A DNA stretch of 64,000 nucleotides from Clostridiales bacterium (lineage in GTDB: Bacteria > Bacillota > Clostridia > Clostridiales > Clostridiaceae), in the NCBI GenBank assembly GCA_012519845.1, contig JAAYPK010000063.1, positions 1-64,000 on the forward strand. Direction: 5' to 3'. The translations under genes and the position numbers were made by a program. Shown in pieces: positions 18,243-26,958 of this stretch. Positions within the stretch are counted from its first letter, which is position 1. Each line of letters begins with the position of its first letter. The notes under the pieces were generated by a model. The model was given only the letters and a program-made list of their open reading frames with translations. It was not told the DNA's origin and ran no database searches.

Positions 18243-19232
18243 ATGGATAACAAGGAACAATACAAGATTATATGTGATAATAAAGACAGTATTCCGATAT
18301 ATTCACAATACTGGTGGTTAGATGCTGTATGTGGTTCGGAAAATTGGGATGTCTTATTAAGTAATAAAGGTGGAAAGATTGATGCTTCCATGCCTATTTA
18401 TTTTGCTGATAAAAATAAAAAGTATGTTCAACAACCATTATTGACTCAAACAAATGGAATTTGGATTAATTATCCTAATAATCAAAAGATTACTTCAAAG
18501 TTATCTTTCGAAAAAAAAGTTACAACAGATATTATTGAACAATTGGAAAAATTAAAGCTTAATAATTATATTCAACATTTTCATTATAATTTTAAAAATT
18601 GGTTGCCTTTTTATTGGAAAGGCTTTAATCAAACTACAAGATATACTTATGTAATAGATGATACTTCTAATTTTGAAGAAATGTACAAAAATATTGATTC
18701 AAGTACAAAAAATATTATTAGAAAAGCAGAGAAATCAGTTAAAGTAAAAAAAGGTCTTGATATAAACAAATTTTATGAAATAAATAAAATGACATTTGAT
18801 AGAAAGGGTGTAAAAATTCCTTATTCTCTTGAATTATTAAAGTGTCTTGATAAAGCATGCAATGAAAGAAATTGTAGAGAAATTCTTTATGCAGTTGATG
18901 AAAATGAAAATATTCATGCTGTCATTTATTTAGTTTGGGATAAAATGAGCATATACTATATAATGGGTGGAGTTAATCCAGAATATAGAAAAACAAATGC
19001 GACTTCTTTGTTGCTATTAGAAGGATTGAAACTTGCAAATGAAAAAAAATTAAAATTTGATTTTGAAGGAAGTATGAATATTGATATTGAAAAATTCTTT
19101 AGTTCCTTTGGTGGAGTTCAGAAACCATTTTTCACAATATATAAGAGATATTCATTTGATTTAAAATCAACAGTATATTCTGTTGTGAATAATTGGAACA
19201 ACTTAAAAAGAACTTTAAAAAGAAACAAATAG
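18243..19232 (+). CDS. FemAB/GNAT-like acyltransferase (BioF2-like)
   Basis: The 329-residue protein resembles the tandem-GNAT FemAB and Acetyltransf_6 group, whose members transfer acyl or aminoacyl groups to sugars or peptides. Supporting motifs are YSQYWWLDAVCG near residue 20, FHYNFKNWLPFYWKGF, STKNIIRKAEKSVKV, and a C-terminal GNAT-like core YYIMGGVNPEYRKTNATSLLLLEGLKLA followed by KFDFEGSMN and FFSSFGGVQKPFF. The last two are the usual ends of this family in exopolysaccharide loci. No membrane segment is seen. It sits between the polymerase and the initiating sugar transferase. An aminoacyl or acetyl decoration of the glycan is plausible, and it would combine naturally with the ATP-grasp and PLP enzymes upstream, but this is speculative. 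Confidence 0.78.
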   Translation: MDNKEQYKIICDNKDSIPIYSQYWWLDAVCGSENWDVLLSNKGGKIDASMPIYFADKNKKYVQQPLLTQTNGIWINYPNNQKITSKLSFEKKVTTDIIEQLEKLKLNNYIQHFHYNFKNWLPFYWKGFNQTTRYTYVIDDTSNFEEMYKNIDSSTKNIIRKAEKSVKVKKGLDINKFYEINKMTFDRKGVKIPYSLELLKCLDKACNERNCREILYAVDENENIHAVIYLVWDKMSIYYIMGGVNPEYRKTNATSLLLLEGLKLANEKKLKFDFEGSMNIDIEKFFSSFGGVQKPFFTIYKRYSFDLKSTVYSVVNNWNNLKRTLKRNK

Positions 19233-19253
19233 TTAAAGTGAAGAGGTAAAATT

Positions 19254-19859
19254 ATGAGCTATATTAACAAGATAGTAAAAAGAATATTTGATATTATTGC
19301 TTCATTTTTGGGTATAATATTTCTTAGTCCAATATTAATTATTGTAAGTATTTGCATTAAGTTAGATTCAAAAGGACCTATTATTTTTAAACAGCAAAGG
19401 GTTGGACAATATCAAAAAAAATTTAATATATACAAATTTAGAACTATGGTGAATAATGCAGAAAGTCTAGGTAAGCAAATTACTGTAGGTGGTGATTCTA
19501 GAATTACAAAAGTTGGAGGTTTCATTAGAAAGTTTAAAATTGATGAATTGCCTCAATTATTTAATGTATTATTTGGGAATATGAGCTTTGTAGGGCCAAG
19601 ACCTGAAGTTCCTAAATATGTCAATTTATATTCGGATGAAGAGAAAGCAATTTTAGAAGTTAAACCAGGAATTACTGATTTAGCTTCATTAAAATATAGC
19701 AATGAAAATGATATATTGGCAAAAGTTGAAGAGCCTGAAAAATATTATATAGATGTTATTATGAAAGATAAGATTAAACTAAATTTAGAATATATAGAAA
19801 AAAGTAATTTATTTTATGATATAAAAATAATATTTAAAACAATTATTAAATGTATATAA
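19254..19859 (+). CDS. Initiating undecaprenyl-phosphate sugar-1-phosphate transferase (PglC-like)
   Basis: Monotopic phosphoglycosyl transferase that moves a sugar-1-phosphate from a nucleotide sugar to undecaprenyl phosphate, starting repeat-unit assembly. At 201 residues it is the short, single-domain form. A hydrophobic re-entrant helix (residues 8-36, KRIFDIIASFLGIIFLSP) is followed by GPIIFKQQRVGQYQKKFNIYKFRTM, KFKIDELPQLFNVLFGNMSFVGPRPE and KPGITDLASL, all diagnostic for the bacterial sugar transferase family. The Asp-Glu catalytic pair lies in FKIDELPQL. The ATG follows GAGGT. It is the only initiating transferase in the window. The expected substrate is the product of the PglF-like dehydratase route at 1.3 kb or another UDP-sugar; this cannot be settled by eye. 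Confidence 0.92.
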   Translation: MSYINKIVKRIFDIIASFLGIIFLSPILIIVSICIKLDSKGPIIFKQQRVGQYQKKFNIYKFRTMVNNAESLGKQITVGGDSRITKVGGFIRKFKIDELPQLFNVLFGNMSFVGPRPEVPKYVNLYSDEEKAILEVKPGITDLASLKYSNENDILAKVEEPEKYYIDVIMKDKIKLNLEYIEKSNLFYDIKIIFKTIIKCI

Positions 19860-19881
19860 AATTTGAAAGAATGGTGAGGAA

Positions 19882-20979
19882 ATGAATAAATTAAAATTTG
19901 CTATAATTGGATGTGGAAGAATATCATATAAACATGTTGAGGCTTTATATGATAATAGAGAAGAAGCAGTATTAGTTGCAACATGTGATGTTATTAAAGA
20001 AAATGCAGAGGCAAAAAAAGAAGAGTACTTAAATAAAATTAATAATGAAACAGCAGTTGTATCAGTATATACAGACTATAAAGAAATGATTGAAAAAGAA
20101 GATTTAGATGTAGTTACAATTGCTACTGAAAGTGGATATCATGCAGAAATTGCAATTTATGCAATGAAAAATGGGAAAAATGTAATTGTAGAAAAGCCAA
20201 TGGCATTATCTATTAAAGATGCTGATGAAATGATTAAAGTTGCAAAAGAAAATAAAGTTAAATTATGCATTAGTCATCAGAACAGATTTAATAAACCAAT
20301 ACAAAAATTAAGAGAAGCCATAGAAAATGATAAATTTGGGAAATTAGTAAATGGTACTGCTAGGATTTTGTGGAATAGGAATATGGGATACTATGAGCAA
20401 GCGCCATGGAGAGGAACTTGGGCTCAAGATGGAGGTACATTAATGAATCAATGTATTCACAATATTGATTTATTACAATGGATGATGGGCGGAGAAGTGG
20501 AACGCGTATATGCAGAATGTGATACTTTTTTAAGAAATATAGAAGCAGAAGATTTTGGGGCTATTGTAATAAGATTCAAAAATGGAGCTATTGGTATTGT
20601 AGAAGGGTCTGCATGTGTTTATCCTAAAAATTTAGAAGAAACTTTAAGTATTTTTGGTGAAAATGGTGCAGTAGTCATTGGTGGAATGGCTGTTAACGAA
20701 TTGAAGACTTGGAGATTTGATGGAGATGATGAAGAATCTATTAAAAAAGATTTACAAGTTGAAATAGATAATGTATATGGAAAGGGACATACTCCATTAT
20801 TTAAAGATTTTATTGATGCGGTAAATAATGATAGAGAGCCTTTAGTTTCAGGAGAAGAAGGAAAGAAAGCAATGAGTATAATTCTTGCTGCTTATAAATC
20901 AAGAAAAACAGGTATGCCAGTTCAATTTCCAATAGATAATTTCCAATCTATAGATATGATAGGTATAAAAAATAAATAG
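19882..20979 (+). CDS. Gfo/Idh/MocA oxidoreductase, WbpB/WlbA-like
   Basis: NAD-dependent sugar dehydrogenase. WbpB/WlbA enzymes oxidise C3 of UDP-GlcNAc-uronic acid before amination and acetylation. The N-terminus has the Rossmann loop AIIGCGRISYKHVEALY, and VEKPMALSIKDADEMI carries the catalytic Lys of the EKP motif. QDGGTLMNQCIHNIDLLQWMMGG is the C-terminal active-site block that closely follows the WbpB/WlbA pattern. The 365 residues are slightly longer than typical WbpB. A WbpD-like acetyltransferase lies at 3.2 kb, and DegT-type aminotransferase activity is available from legC. No WbpA-type UDP-GlcNAc 6-dehydrogenase is in the window, so a complete diacetamido-glucuronate route is not shown. 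An 11-bp hairpin follows the stop. Confidence 0.82.
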   Translation: MNKLKFAIIGCGRISYKHVEALYDNREEAVLVATCDVIKENAEAKKEEYLNKINNETAVVSVYTDYKEMIEKEDLDVVTIATESGYHAEIAIYAMKNGKNVIVEKPMALSIKDADEMIKVAKENKVKLCISHQNRFNKPIQKLREAIENDKFGKLVNGTARILWNRNMGYYEQAPWRGTWAQDGGTLMNQCIHNIDLLQWMMGGEVERVYAECDTFLRNIEAEDFGAIVIRFKNGAIGIVEGSACVYPKNLEETLSIFGENGAVVIGGMAVNELKTWRFDGDDEESIKKDLQVEIDNVYGKGHTPLFKDFIDAVNNDREPLVSGEEGKKAMSIILAAYKSRKTGMPVQFPIDNFQSIDMIGIKNK

Positions 20980-20992
20980 TATGTAAATTTAA

Positions 20993-21018
20993 AATGGGAA
21001 TACATTTGTATTCCCATT
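20993..21018 (+). other. 11-bp hairpin upstream of the GT2 gene
   Basis: AATGGGAATAC pairs with GTATTCCCATT around an ATTT loop, ending just before the GAGGTGA ribosome binding site of the next gene. There is no T-run, so it is a weak terminator at best. Processing or partial attenuation within the operon is possible. Confidence 0.65.
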
Positions 21019-21033
21019 CTTAGAGGTGAAGAT

Positions 21034-22056
21034 ATGAACAAAACAGTGAGTGTTATTATTCCTTGTAGAAATGAAGAACAATTTATTGGTAAATGCTTAG
21101 ATTCTTTTATTAAGCAAAATTATCCGAAAGAATTATTTACAATTATTGTAGCAGATGGGATGTCTACAGATAATACGAGAAATATAATTAAACAATATAT
21201 GGAAGAGTATAAAAACATAAGGTTAGTTGATAATGAAGGCTATACTGCACCAAAAGGAATGAATAAGGGAATATTGTCAACAGATTCAGAAATAGTAATT
21301 ATCTTTGGAGCACATGCTGAAGCAGATGAAAATTTTGTGTTAGAAAATGTTAATGCATTAGAAAACACTGAAGTAGGTTGTTCTGGAGGGGTAATAGAAA
21401 CAATAAATAATAGTATTAAAGGTGAAGCAATAGCACAAGCTATGATGTGCCCTTTTGGAGTAGGAAATGCTACATTTAGATATTCTAAAGAAGAAAGTTA
21501 TGTAGATACAGTTGCATTTGGTGCATATAGAAGAGAAGAATTTATAAAGCTTGGAATGTTTGATGAAGAACTAGTTAGAAATCAAGATGATGAATTAAAT
21601 TTTAGAGTTATAAAAAGTGGTAAAAAAATATTACTGACTCCGAAAATAAAAAGTATTTATTATGCAAGATCTTCCATGGCGAAATTGTGGCAACAGTATT
21701 ATCAATATGGTTTCTGGAAAGTAAGAGTAATTCAAAAGCATAAAAGACCAGCTTCAATTAGGCATTTAATTCCCATGTTATTTGTATTATTTTTAATGTT
21801 AGGTATACCATTAAGTATTTTTTCAAAAACTATAAGGGTAATGTTTTTATCAATATTAATCATATATGGGTTATTAGATATATTCTTTTCAATTAAAATG
21901 GCACTAAAGTCTAAAATTAATCTATTTGGATACTTATTAATATTATTCCCTATATTGCATTTATCTTATGGATTGGGATTTGTTGTGGGTTTATTGAATT
22001 TTTATTTTTTTAAGAGCAATAAGATTAAAAATAGCAATACCAAATTATCAAGATAA
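21034..22056 (+). CDS. Family 2 glycosyltransferase, ExoA-like, membrane anchored
   Basis: A GT-A fold transferase: SVIIPCRNEEQFIGKCLDSF at the N-terminus, VADGMSTDNTRNII with the donor-binding aspartate, GAHAEADENFVLENV in place of the usual DxD stretch, and FDEELVRNQDDELNFRV carrying the ED-type catalytic block. The C-terminal part from about residue 235 has three hydrophobic segments (HLIPMLFVLFLMLGIP, FLSILIIYGLLDIFF, LILFPILHLSYGLGF), so the enzyme is held at the membrane as in succinoglycan ExoA-type proteins. It adds a sugar to the growing lipid-linked repeat; the sugar is unknown. It follows a hairpin and precedes a family 4 transferase by 38 bp in the same direction. Confidence 0.85.
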   Translation: MNKTVSVIIPCRNEEQFIGKCLDSFIKQNYPKELFTIIVADGMSTDNTRNIIKQYMEEYKNIRLVDNEGYTAPKGMNKGILSTDSEIVIIFGAHAEADENFVLENVNALENTEVGCSGGVIETINNSIKGEAIAQAMMCPFGVGNATFRYSKEESYVDTVAFGAYRREEFIKLGMFDEELVRNQDDELNFRVIKSGKKILLTPKIKSIYYARSSMAKLWQQYYQYGFWKVRVIQKHKRPASIRHLIPMLFVLFLMLGIPLSIFSKTIRVMFLSILIIYGLLDIFFSIKMALKSKINLFGYLLILFPILHLSYGLGFVVGLLNFYFFKSNKIKNSNTKLSR

Positions 22057-22094
22057 TAAAAGAAATAAGATAAATTATGAATGAGGTATGAAAA

Positions 22095-23165
22095 ATGAAA
22101 ATATGTTTTCTGTCAGATATAAATAGTGTTCATACACAAAAATGGATAGATTATTTTTCAAGTAAAGGACATGAAATTCATGTTATTTCATTAAGAGATG
22201 GTGAGTATGGTACAGCAGTAGTTCATTCTATGAATGTGGATTCAGCTGTAGCAAAAAGCTCAACAGTAAGTAAACTTCAATATGTAAAAAAATTTATTCA
22301 AGTAAAAAAGATAATAAAAAAAATCAATCCAGATATAATTAATGCACATTATGCAAGTAGTTATGGTTTATTGGGTGCTTTATCTAAGGCCCATCCTTTT
22401 GTTTTATCAGTTTGGGGAAGTGATATATATGATTTCCCTAAAAAGTCTATACTTCATAAGAAATTAATTCAATTTAATTTAAAAAAAGCAGATTATATTT
22501 TTTCAACTGGAGCTCAAATGAAAAATGAAATACAAAAGTATATAAATCGAGAAGTATTTTTGACTCCATTTGGAATTGATACAAAAGTTTTTTTGGGTGA
22601 GAAAATGGAGCATGATGGTATTATAATAGGTATAGCTAAATCCCTAGAATCAATATATGGAATAGATTTGCTAATAAAATCATTTGCCAGATTATCTAAG
22701 AAGCATGAAAATCTATATCTCGAAATTGCAGGAGAAGGAACAGAAAAAGAGAATTTGAAAAATCTTTGCATGGAATTAGGAATCAATACTAAGGTTAGTT
22801 TTTTAGGATTTCTAGGAAAAGAAAGTATTGTTGATTTTTATAATAAACTAGATATTGCAGTATTCCCTTCAAGGCAAGAAAGTTTTGGGGTTGCAGCATT
22901 GGAGGCGCAAGCCTCAAGAGTACCAGTAGTAGCTTCTGACGCTCCTGGCTTTAATGATACAGTAATTGATGGAAAAACAGGCTTCATATTTAAAAATTCA
23001 AATTTAGATGAATTAACTGATAAAATAGAAAAACTAATAGATGATAAGAATTTAAGAAATTCTATGGGAGATAACGGAAGACAATTTGTTAAAGAAAGAT
23101 ATGAATTAGAAAAAAATTTTAGGGATATTGAGAAAAAGTTTGAAAATATTTCATTAAAAAAATAA
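22095..23165 (+). CDS. Family 4 glycosyltransferase
   Basis: GT-B transferase of 356 residues. The N-terminal acceptor domain begins MKICFLSDINSVHTQKWIDYF and includes NAHYASSYGLLGAL and LSVWGSDIYDFP. The C-terminal donor domain has GIAKSLESIYGIDLLIKSF, LEIAGEGTEKENL, VSFLGFLGKESI and FPSRQESFGVAALEAQASRVPVV, where the E-x7-E pair that binds the nucleotide sugar is intact. No signal peptide or membrane segment is present. It is the last glycosyltransferase of the block and lies 71 bp before galU. No terminator separates the two, so some read-through into galU is likely even though galU has its own candidate promoter. Donor and linkage are unknown. Confidence 0.88.
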   Translation: MKICFLSDINSVHTQKWIDYFSSKGHEIHVISLRDGEYGTAVVHSMNVDSAVAKSSTVSKLQYVKKFIQVKKIIKKINPDIINAHYASSYGLLGALSKAHPFVLSVWGSDIYDFPKKSILHKKLIQFNLKKADYIFSTGAQMKNEIQKYINREVFLTPFGIDTKVFLGEKMEHDGIIIGIAKSLESIYGIDLLIKSFARLSKKHENLYLEIAGEGTEKENLKNLCMELGINTKVSFLGFLGKESIVDFYNKLDIAVFPSRQESFGVAALEAQASRVPVVASDAPGFNDTVIDGKTGFIFKNSNLDELTDKIEKLIDDKNLRNSMGDNGRQFVKERYELEKNFRDIEKKFENISLKK

Positions 23166-23169
23166 TGAA

Positions 23170-23198
23170 TTCAAAAAAACCATATTTTGTGATATTAT
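23170..23198 (+). promoter_or_regulatory. Candidate promoter for galU
   Basis: TTCAAA and TATTAT are separated by 17 bp, about 40 bp upstream of the galU start. Confidence 0.4.
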
Positions 23199-23236
23199 GG
23201 AGATAAGAATACTTACATAAGTAAGGAGAGGTTGTT

Positions 23237-24106
23237 ATGAAAGTAAAGAAAGCAATTATTCCAGCAGCTGGACTGGGAACACGATTTTTACCAGCAACAA
23301 AGGCTCAGCCAAAGGAAATGCTGCCAATTGTAGACAAACCAACTATCCAATACATTATTGAAGAAGCTATTGCATCTGGTATTGAGGAAATACTAATAAT
23401 TACAGGAAGAAATAAAAAATGCATTGAAGATCATTTTGATAAATCAATTGAGCTTGAAATGGAGTTAGAGAAATCTGGAAAATCTGATTTGCTAGAATTA
23501 GTAAGAGATATTTCTGATATGGTTGACATACACTATATAAGGCAAAAAGAGCCAAAAGGACTTGGACATGCCATACATTGTGCTAAAACTTTTGTTGGAA
23601 ATGAACCATTTGCTGTTATGTTAGGTGACGATGTAGTTGATAGTGAAGTACCTTGTTTAAAGCAATTAATTGACTGCTATTCTGAATATAAAACTACAAT
23701 ACTAGGAGTGCAGGCTGTTGCTGAAGAAAAGGTTGATAAATATGGTATTGTTGATGGAATTCATATAGAGAATCGTGTATATAAAGTTAAAGATTTAGTT
23801 GAAAAACCAAAGATAGAGGAAGCACCTAGTAATATTGCCATATTAGGAAGATATATAATTACTCCTAAAATATTTGAAATATTAGAAAATACTCAACCTG
23901 GAAAAGGTGGAGAAATACAATTAACAGATGCATTAAAAACATTAATAGGAACAGAAGCAATGTATGCTTATAATTTTGAAGGCAAACGTTATGATGTAGG
24001 AGATAAATTAGGATTTTTAGAAGCGACAATAGAGTTTGCATTAAAAAGAGAAAATTTAAGAGAGGAATTTATTAATTACTTGAATTCAAAACCATGGGAA
24101 AAATAA
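23237..24106 (+). CDS. galU: UTP-glucose-1-phosphate uridylyltransferase
   Basis: Makes UDP-glucose from glucose-1-phosphate and UTP for surface polysaccharides. The 289-residue length is standard. KAIIPAAGLGTRFLPATKAQPKEMLPIVDKP at the N-terminus is the nucleotide-binding and catalytic signature. Further blocks are IRQKEPKGLGHAIHCA, VMLGDDVV with a metal-binding Asp, LVEKPKIEEAPSN, GRYIITPKIFE and GKRYDVGDKLGFLEATIEFAL. The ATG has AAGGAGAGG. It closes the forward-strand assembly block, and a hairpin terminator overlapping the end of the convergent minus-strand gene follows. There is no reasonable alternative identity. Confidence 0.96.
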   Translation: MKVKKAIIPAAGLGTRFLPATKAQPKEMLPIVDKPTIQYIIEEAIASGIEEILIITGRNKKCIEDHFDKSIELEMELEKSGKSDLLELVRDISDMVDIHYIRQKEPKGLGHAIHCAKTFVGNEPFAVMLGDDVVDSEVPCLKQLIDCYSEYKTTILGVQAVAEEKVDKYGIVDGIHIENRVYKVKDLVEKPKIEEAPSNIAILGRYIITPKIFEILENTQPGKGGEIQLTDALKTLIGTEAMYAYNFEGKRYDVGDKLGFLEATIEFALKRENLREEFINYLNSKPWEK

Positions 24107-24112
24107 GATATA

Positions 24113-24144
24113 GGAGAGATGTTATTTAAGCATCTCTCTTTTTA
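24113..24144 (+). terminator. Intrinsic terminator after galU
   Basis: GGAGAGATG pairs with CATCTCTCT, followed by TTTTTATT. The hairpin overlaps the stop codon of the convergent minus-strand polymerase gene. Confidence 0.8.
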
Positions 24145-25315
24145 TTGAAGTGGCATAACCTAGGTAAGTCCAAAAAAGGACTGAAATAAAGCTATTGGAA
24201 TAAAACAAATTACTTTCGAAAAGGTTAGTTAATAAAATTCCTACAAGTAGCATTAGCAATATTTTTACATCAATACCGCTATTTTGTTTATTATTTAAAA
24301 TATAAAATATACTGAATCCAACTACCAAAAGGAATAAGACTAAAGTAATTAATCCATTAGTTGTTAGAATTTGCATATATATATTGTGTAATCCACCGGT
24401 TTCTAATCCAGGCAAATATGCATCTGGTCTAACTGAGTGAACCATTTCAACTAGTTTACTATTACCTGTACCAATAAATAAATGATTTTTGATGACTTCG
24501 GCGGCTGAAATCCATAGCTCATTTCTACTAGTTGTAAAATTAATTAAAAAATCACTTTCAATGAATATTGAACTTAATGTTAATATTAATGGGCTTACTA
24601 AAATAAATATTCTTAAAATAATGTTTTTTATAGAATATAATAAAAATACTATAATTACGGCTATAAAAACAAGCAGTGCGCTTCTTGATGTGGATGAATA
24701 AATTGCTATAAGTTCAATAAAAGCTAAAGTACAGTATATAGGTCTAGCTTTTGAATTTTTATTAATATATATAAGGTAGATACATATGAAAAAGCCAATA
24801 GCAGCAGAAATGCCTAGTGAATTTTCATTTATAAATAGTCCATTTGTGTTTCCAAAACTAAATTCATTAACTAGAAAATTTTTATTTGTATAATGAAGTA
24901 TGATAGAAATTACTGATAAAATACCAGAAATAAGAATATAGGTATTTGAGAGTATTTTTAGTTCGTTAGTAAGATTATCATACTTTTTATAATCATCTAT
25001 AAAGAAAATACTTAATAGAGTAATTAAGTTTACAAACCAGAATTTAATATTATTAATTGAAAAATAAAAAAATATATTTAATATCAAAGTAACACCTAGA
25101 AGAAGGAAAATACTTATTTCAATTTTATTAGGTTTTCTTTTAATGATTCGTATTATATTTGATATGGAAATAAAACCACCCCAAAGCAAAATTAATTTAT
25201 ATAATAAATTAAAGTGAGGAAGTGAATTGACTATAGTTACTGATAAGGTACTATAAATAATATAAAATAAACAAAAGTAAAAATTATTTAATAATAACTT
25301 AGATAATTTTTGCAT
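24122..25315 (-). CDS. Second O-antigen ligase/Wzy-like membrane protein
   Basis: A 397-residue membrane protein with about ten hydrophobic segments, alone on the minus strand inside the glycan locus. The Wzy_C-type loop is recognisable in the last third: FTTSRNELWISAAEVIKNH, FIGTGNSKLVEM, and LHNIYMQILTTNGLITLVLF, where the HN motif matches O-antigen ligases. The track start is a GTG that overlaps the GAGGTG ribosome binding site. The ATG three codons later (25315) has normal spacing and is preferred. It is driven by its own TTGATA-17-TATAAT promoter and ends against galU, so it is regulated apart from the main operon. It may polymerise or ligate a different glycan, or be a replacement polymerase acquired separately; the sequence does not decide. 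Confidence 0.82.
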   Translation of the reverse strand: MQKLSKLLLNNFYFCLFYIIYSTLSVTIVNSLPHFNLLYKLILLWGGFISISNIIRIIKRKPNKIEISIFLLLGVTLILNIFFYFSINNIKFWFVNLITLLSIFFIDDYKKYDNLTNELKILSNTYILISGILSVISIILHYTNKNFLVNEFSFGNTNGLFINENSLGISAAIGFFICIYLIYINKNSKARPIYCTLAFIELIAIYSSTSRSALLVFIAVIIVFLLYSIKNIILRIFILVSPLILTLSSIFIESDFLINFTTSRNELWISAAEVIKNHLFIGTGNSKLVEMVHSVRPDAYLPGLETGGLHNIYMQILTTNGLITLVLFLLVVGFSIFYILNNKQNSGIDVKILLMLLVGILLTNLFESNLFYSNSFISVLFWTYLGYATSIKREMLK

Positions 25316-25347
25316 GTTTTTCACCTCTTTCGAAATAATACCATTAA

Positions 25348-25376
25348 ATTATACTCTACACCATTAGTAATATCAA
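25348..25376 (-). promoter_or_regulatory. Sigma-A promoter of the minus-strand polymerase gene
   Basis: On the minus strand TTGATA and TATAAT are separated by exactly 17 bp, with the -10 about 33 bp upstream of the ATG. Confidence 0.8.
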
Positions 25377-25406
25377 ACTCCACTTTTCATAAGAAATATT
25401 ATTTTA

Positions 25407-25435
25407 TGGACTTAGTAGCTTTAAAATAGTATAAT
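25407..25435 (+). promoter_or_regulatory. Sigma-A promoter of the flippase gene
   Basis: TGGACT and TATAAT are 17 bp apart, 31 bp upstream of the flippase ATG. The element is divergent from the minus-strand polymerase promoter. Confidence 0.65.
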
Positions 25436-25466
25436 TACAATATATTTCATACTTAAGGAGAACAGA

Positions 25467-26930
25467 ATGTCTAGTAATATTAGGTTATTAAAAAATTCAA
25501 GTTTATATAGTATTGTGCAAATATTGCAGAAGTGTATTGGGTTATTTTTGCTTCCTCTCTATACTAGTATTTTAGAACCTAGTGATAAAGGTATTAGTGA
25601 TATAGTTGCAACTATAGTTTCAGTGTTATCGGTATTTTATACTTTTGCTATTGCATCGTCAGTTATTAGATTTTATACTGATTATAAAAATGATGAAAAG
25701 AAATTAAGCGAATTTTGGGGAACATGTGTTACTTTTGTTTTATTAAACGGTATCTTTATGACTATAGTATTGACTTTAACAAAAAACTATATTTTGATAC
25801 CAATTACAAATTATGAAGTAGCTTTCTTTCCTTATATTTTTGTTGGCTTAATATCAATAACTTTAAATCCTGTATATACAATTTTTCAAAGTACATTACA
25901 AGCAAAGGAAGATTCAAGAAAATATGCAGCAAATAATTTCTGTTACTTCATAGTTAATTTGATACTTAATATATTATTTGTTGCTGTATTTAGATTAGGA
26001 GGATTAGGGGTATTATTAGCTTTAGCTATAACAGATGCGGCCTTTTTTATTTATACAATTATTGTATTCTTTCCTAAAGTTAAGTTAGGAATTAATAGAG
26101 TATATCTAAAAGAAGCACTAAAATATTCATTGCCATTATTACCTCATTCACTATCAGGATGGGTAATAAGTATGATTGATAGGGTATTCATAAACATATA
26201 TAATGGACTTGGTAATACAGCTATATACACAACTGCAGCTTCATTTGGTAATATAATTAATGTTATTACATCTGCTATAAACCAAGCTTATGTTCCTTGG
26301 TTCTTTGATAAAATGAAAAATAAGAAAAAAAATGAATTAGATATTGTAAAGATATCTGAATATTTAACAATTTTTTATGGATTTTTAGCAATGGGAATGT
26401 CTTTATTTGCACCAGAAGTATTTAAAATATTAGTTAGAAAAGACTACGTTACAGGATGGACAATAATTCCAGCATTAAGTTTTGCTTATGTTTTTAATGG
26501 AATATATTATTTTTTTGTAAACCCTTTATTTTATAATAAAAGAGGAGTCAAATACATATCAATTGGCACATTTACAGCAGCAATATTGAATTCGGTTTTA
26601 AATATAGGATTTATACAATTATGGGGAGGTAATGGAGCAGCGTTAGCCAGTATGGTTTCAAACATAATTGCATGTATACTAATTTATTTTATTTCTAAAA
26701 GAATTGAGCCAATTAAATTTAATATGATGAAAATGTTCTGTATAGCTTTTTCCTTTTATGGCATTTCATTATTAACATATGTTTTGTCAGGTTATTCATT
26801 TTTTATAGCAATATTAATAAAGATACTTATAGTATTATTGGTAATTGGAATTTTGGCATTAATTTATAGAAGTGAAAGTAAAGAATTAATAAAAACAGCT
26901 AAAACATATATTAATAATAGAAAAAAATAG
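25467..26930 (+). CDS. Wzx-type lipid-linked oligosaccharide flippase
   Basis: An integral membrane protein of 487 residues with about 12-14 hydrophobic helices, of the MOP/MATE polysaccharide-export superfamily. It begins NIRLLKNSSLYSIVQILQK and LFLLPLYTSILEPSDKG, the standard Wzx/RfbX N-terminus with the first helix and the S-D-x-G loop. Later landmarks are FQSTLQAKEDSRKYA, KYSLPLLPHSLSGWVISMIDRVFI, NQAYVPWFFDKMK and a helix-rich C-terminus with WGGNGAALASMVSN. It would move the undecaprenyl-linked repeat across the membrane for the Wzy-like polymerase. It has its own promoter, divergent from the minus-strand polymerase, and ends in a strong bidirectional terminator facing trpS. Confidence 0.9.
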   Translation: MSSNIRLLKNSSLYSIVQILQKCIGLFLLPLYTSILEPSDKGISDIVATIVSVLSVFYTFAIASSVIRFYTDYKNDEKKLSEFWGTCVTFVLLNGIFMTIVLTLTKNYILIPITNYEVAFFPYIFVGLISITLNPVYTIFQSTLQAKEDSRKYAANNFCYFIVNLILNILFVAVFRLGGLGVLLALAITDAAFFIYTIIVFFPKVKLGINRVYLKEALKYSLPLLPHSLSGWVISMIDRVFINIYNGLGNTAIYTTAASFGNIINVITSAINQAYVPWFFDKMKNKKKNELDIVKISEYLTIFYGFLAMGMSLFAPEVFKILVRKDYVTGWTIIPALSFAYVFNGIYYFFVNPLFYNKRGVKYISIGTFTAAILNSVLNIGFIQLWGGNGAALASMVSNIIACILIYFISKRIEPIKFNMMKMFCIAFSFYGISLLTYVLSGYSFFIAILIKILIVLLVIGILALIYRSESKELIKTAKTYINNRKK

Positions 26931-26958
26931 AGGATAAACAATATCCTCTATTTTTTTA
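26924..26958. terminator. Bidirectional terminator between the flippase gene and trpS
   Basis: AATAGAGGATA pairs with TATCCTCTATT around AACAA, with an A-run on the left and a T-run on the right, so it can serve both convergent genes. Confidence 0.88.
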
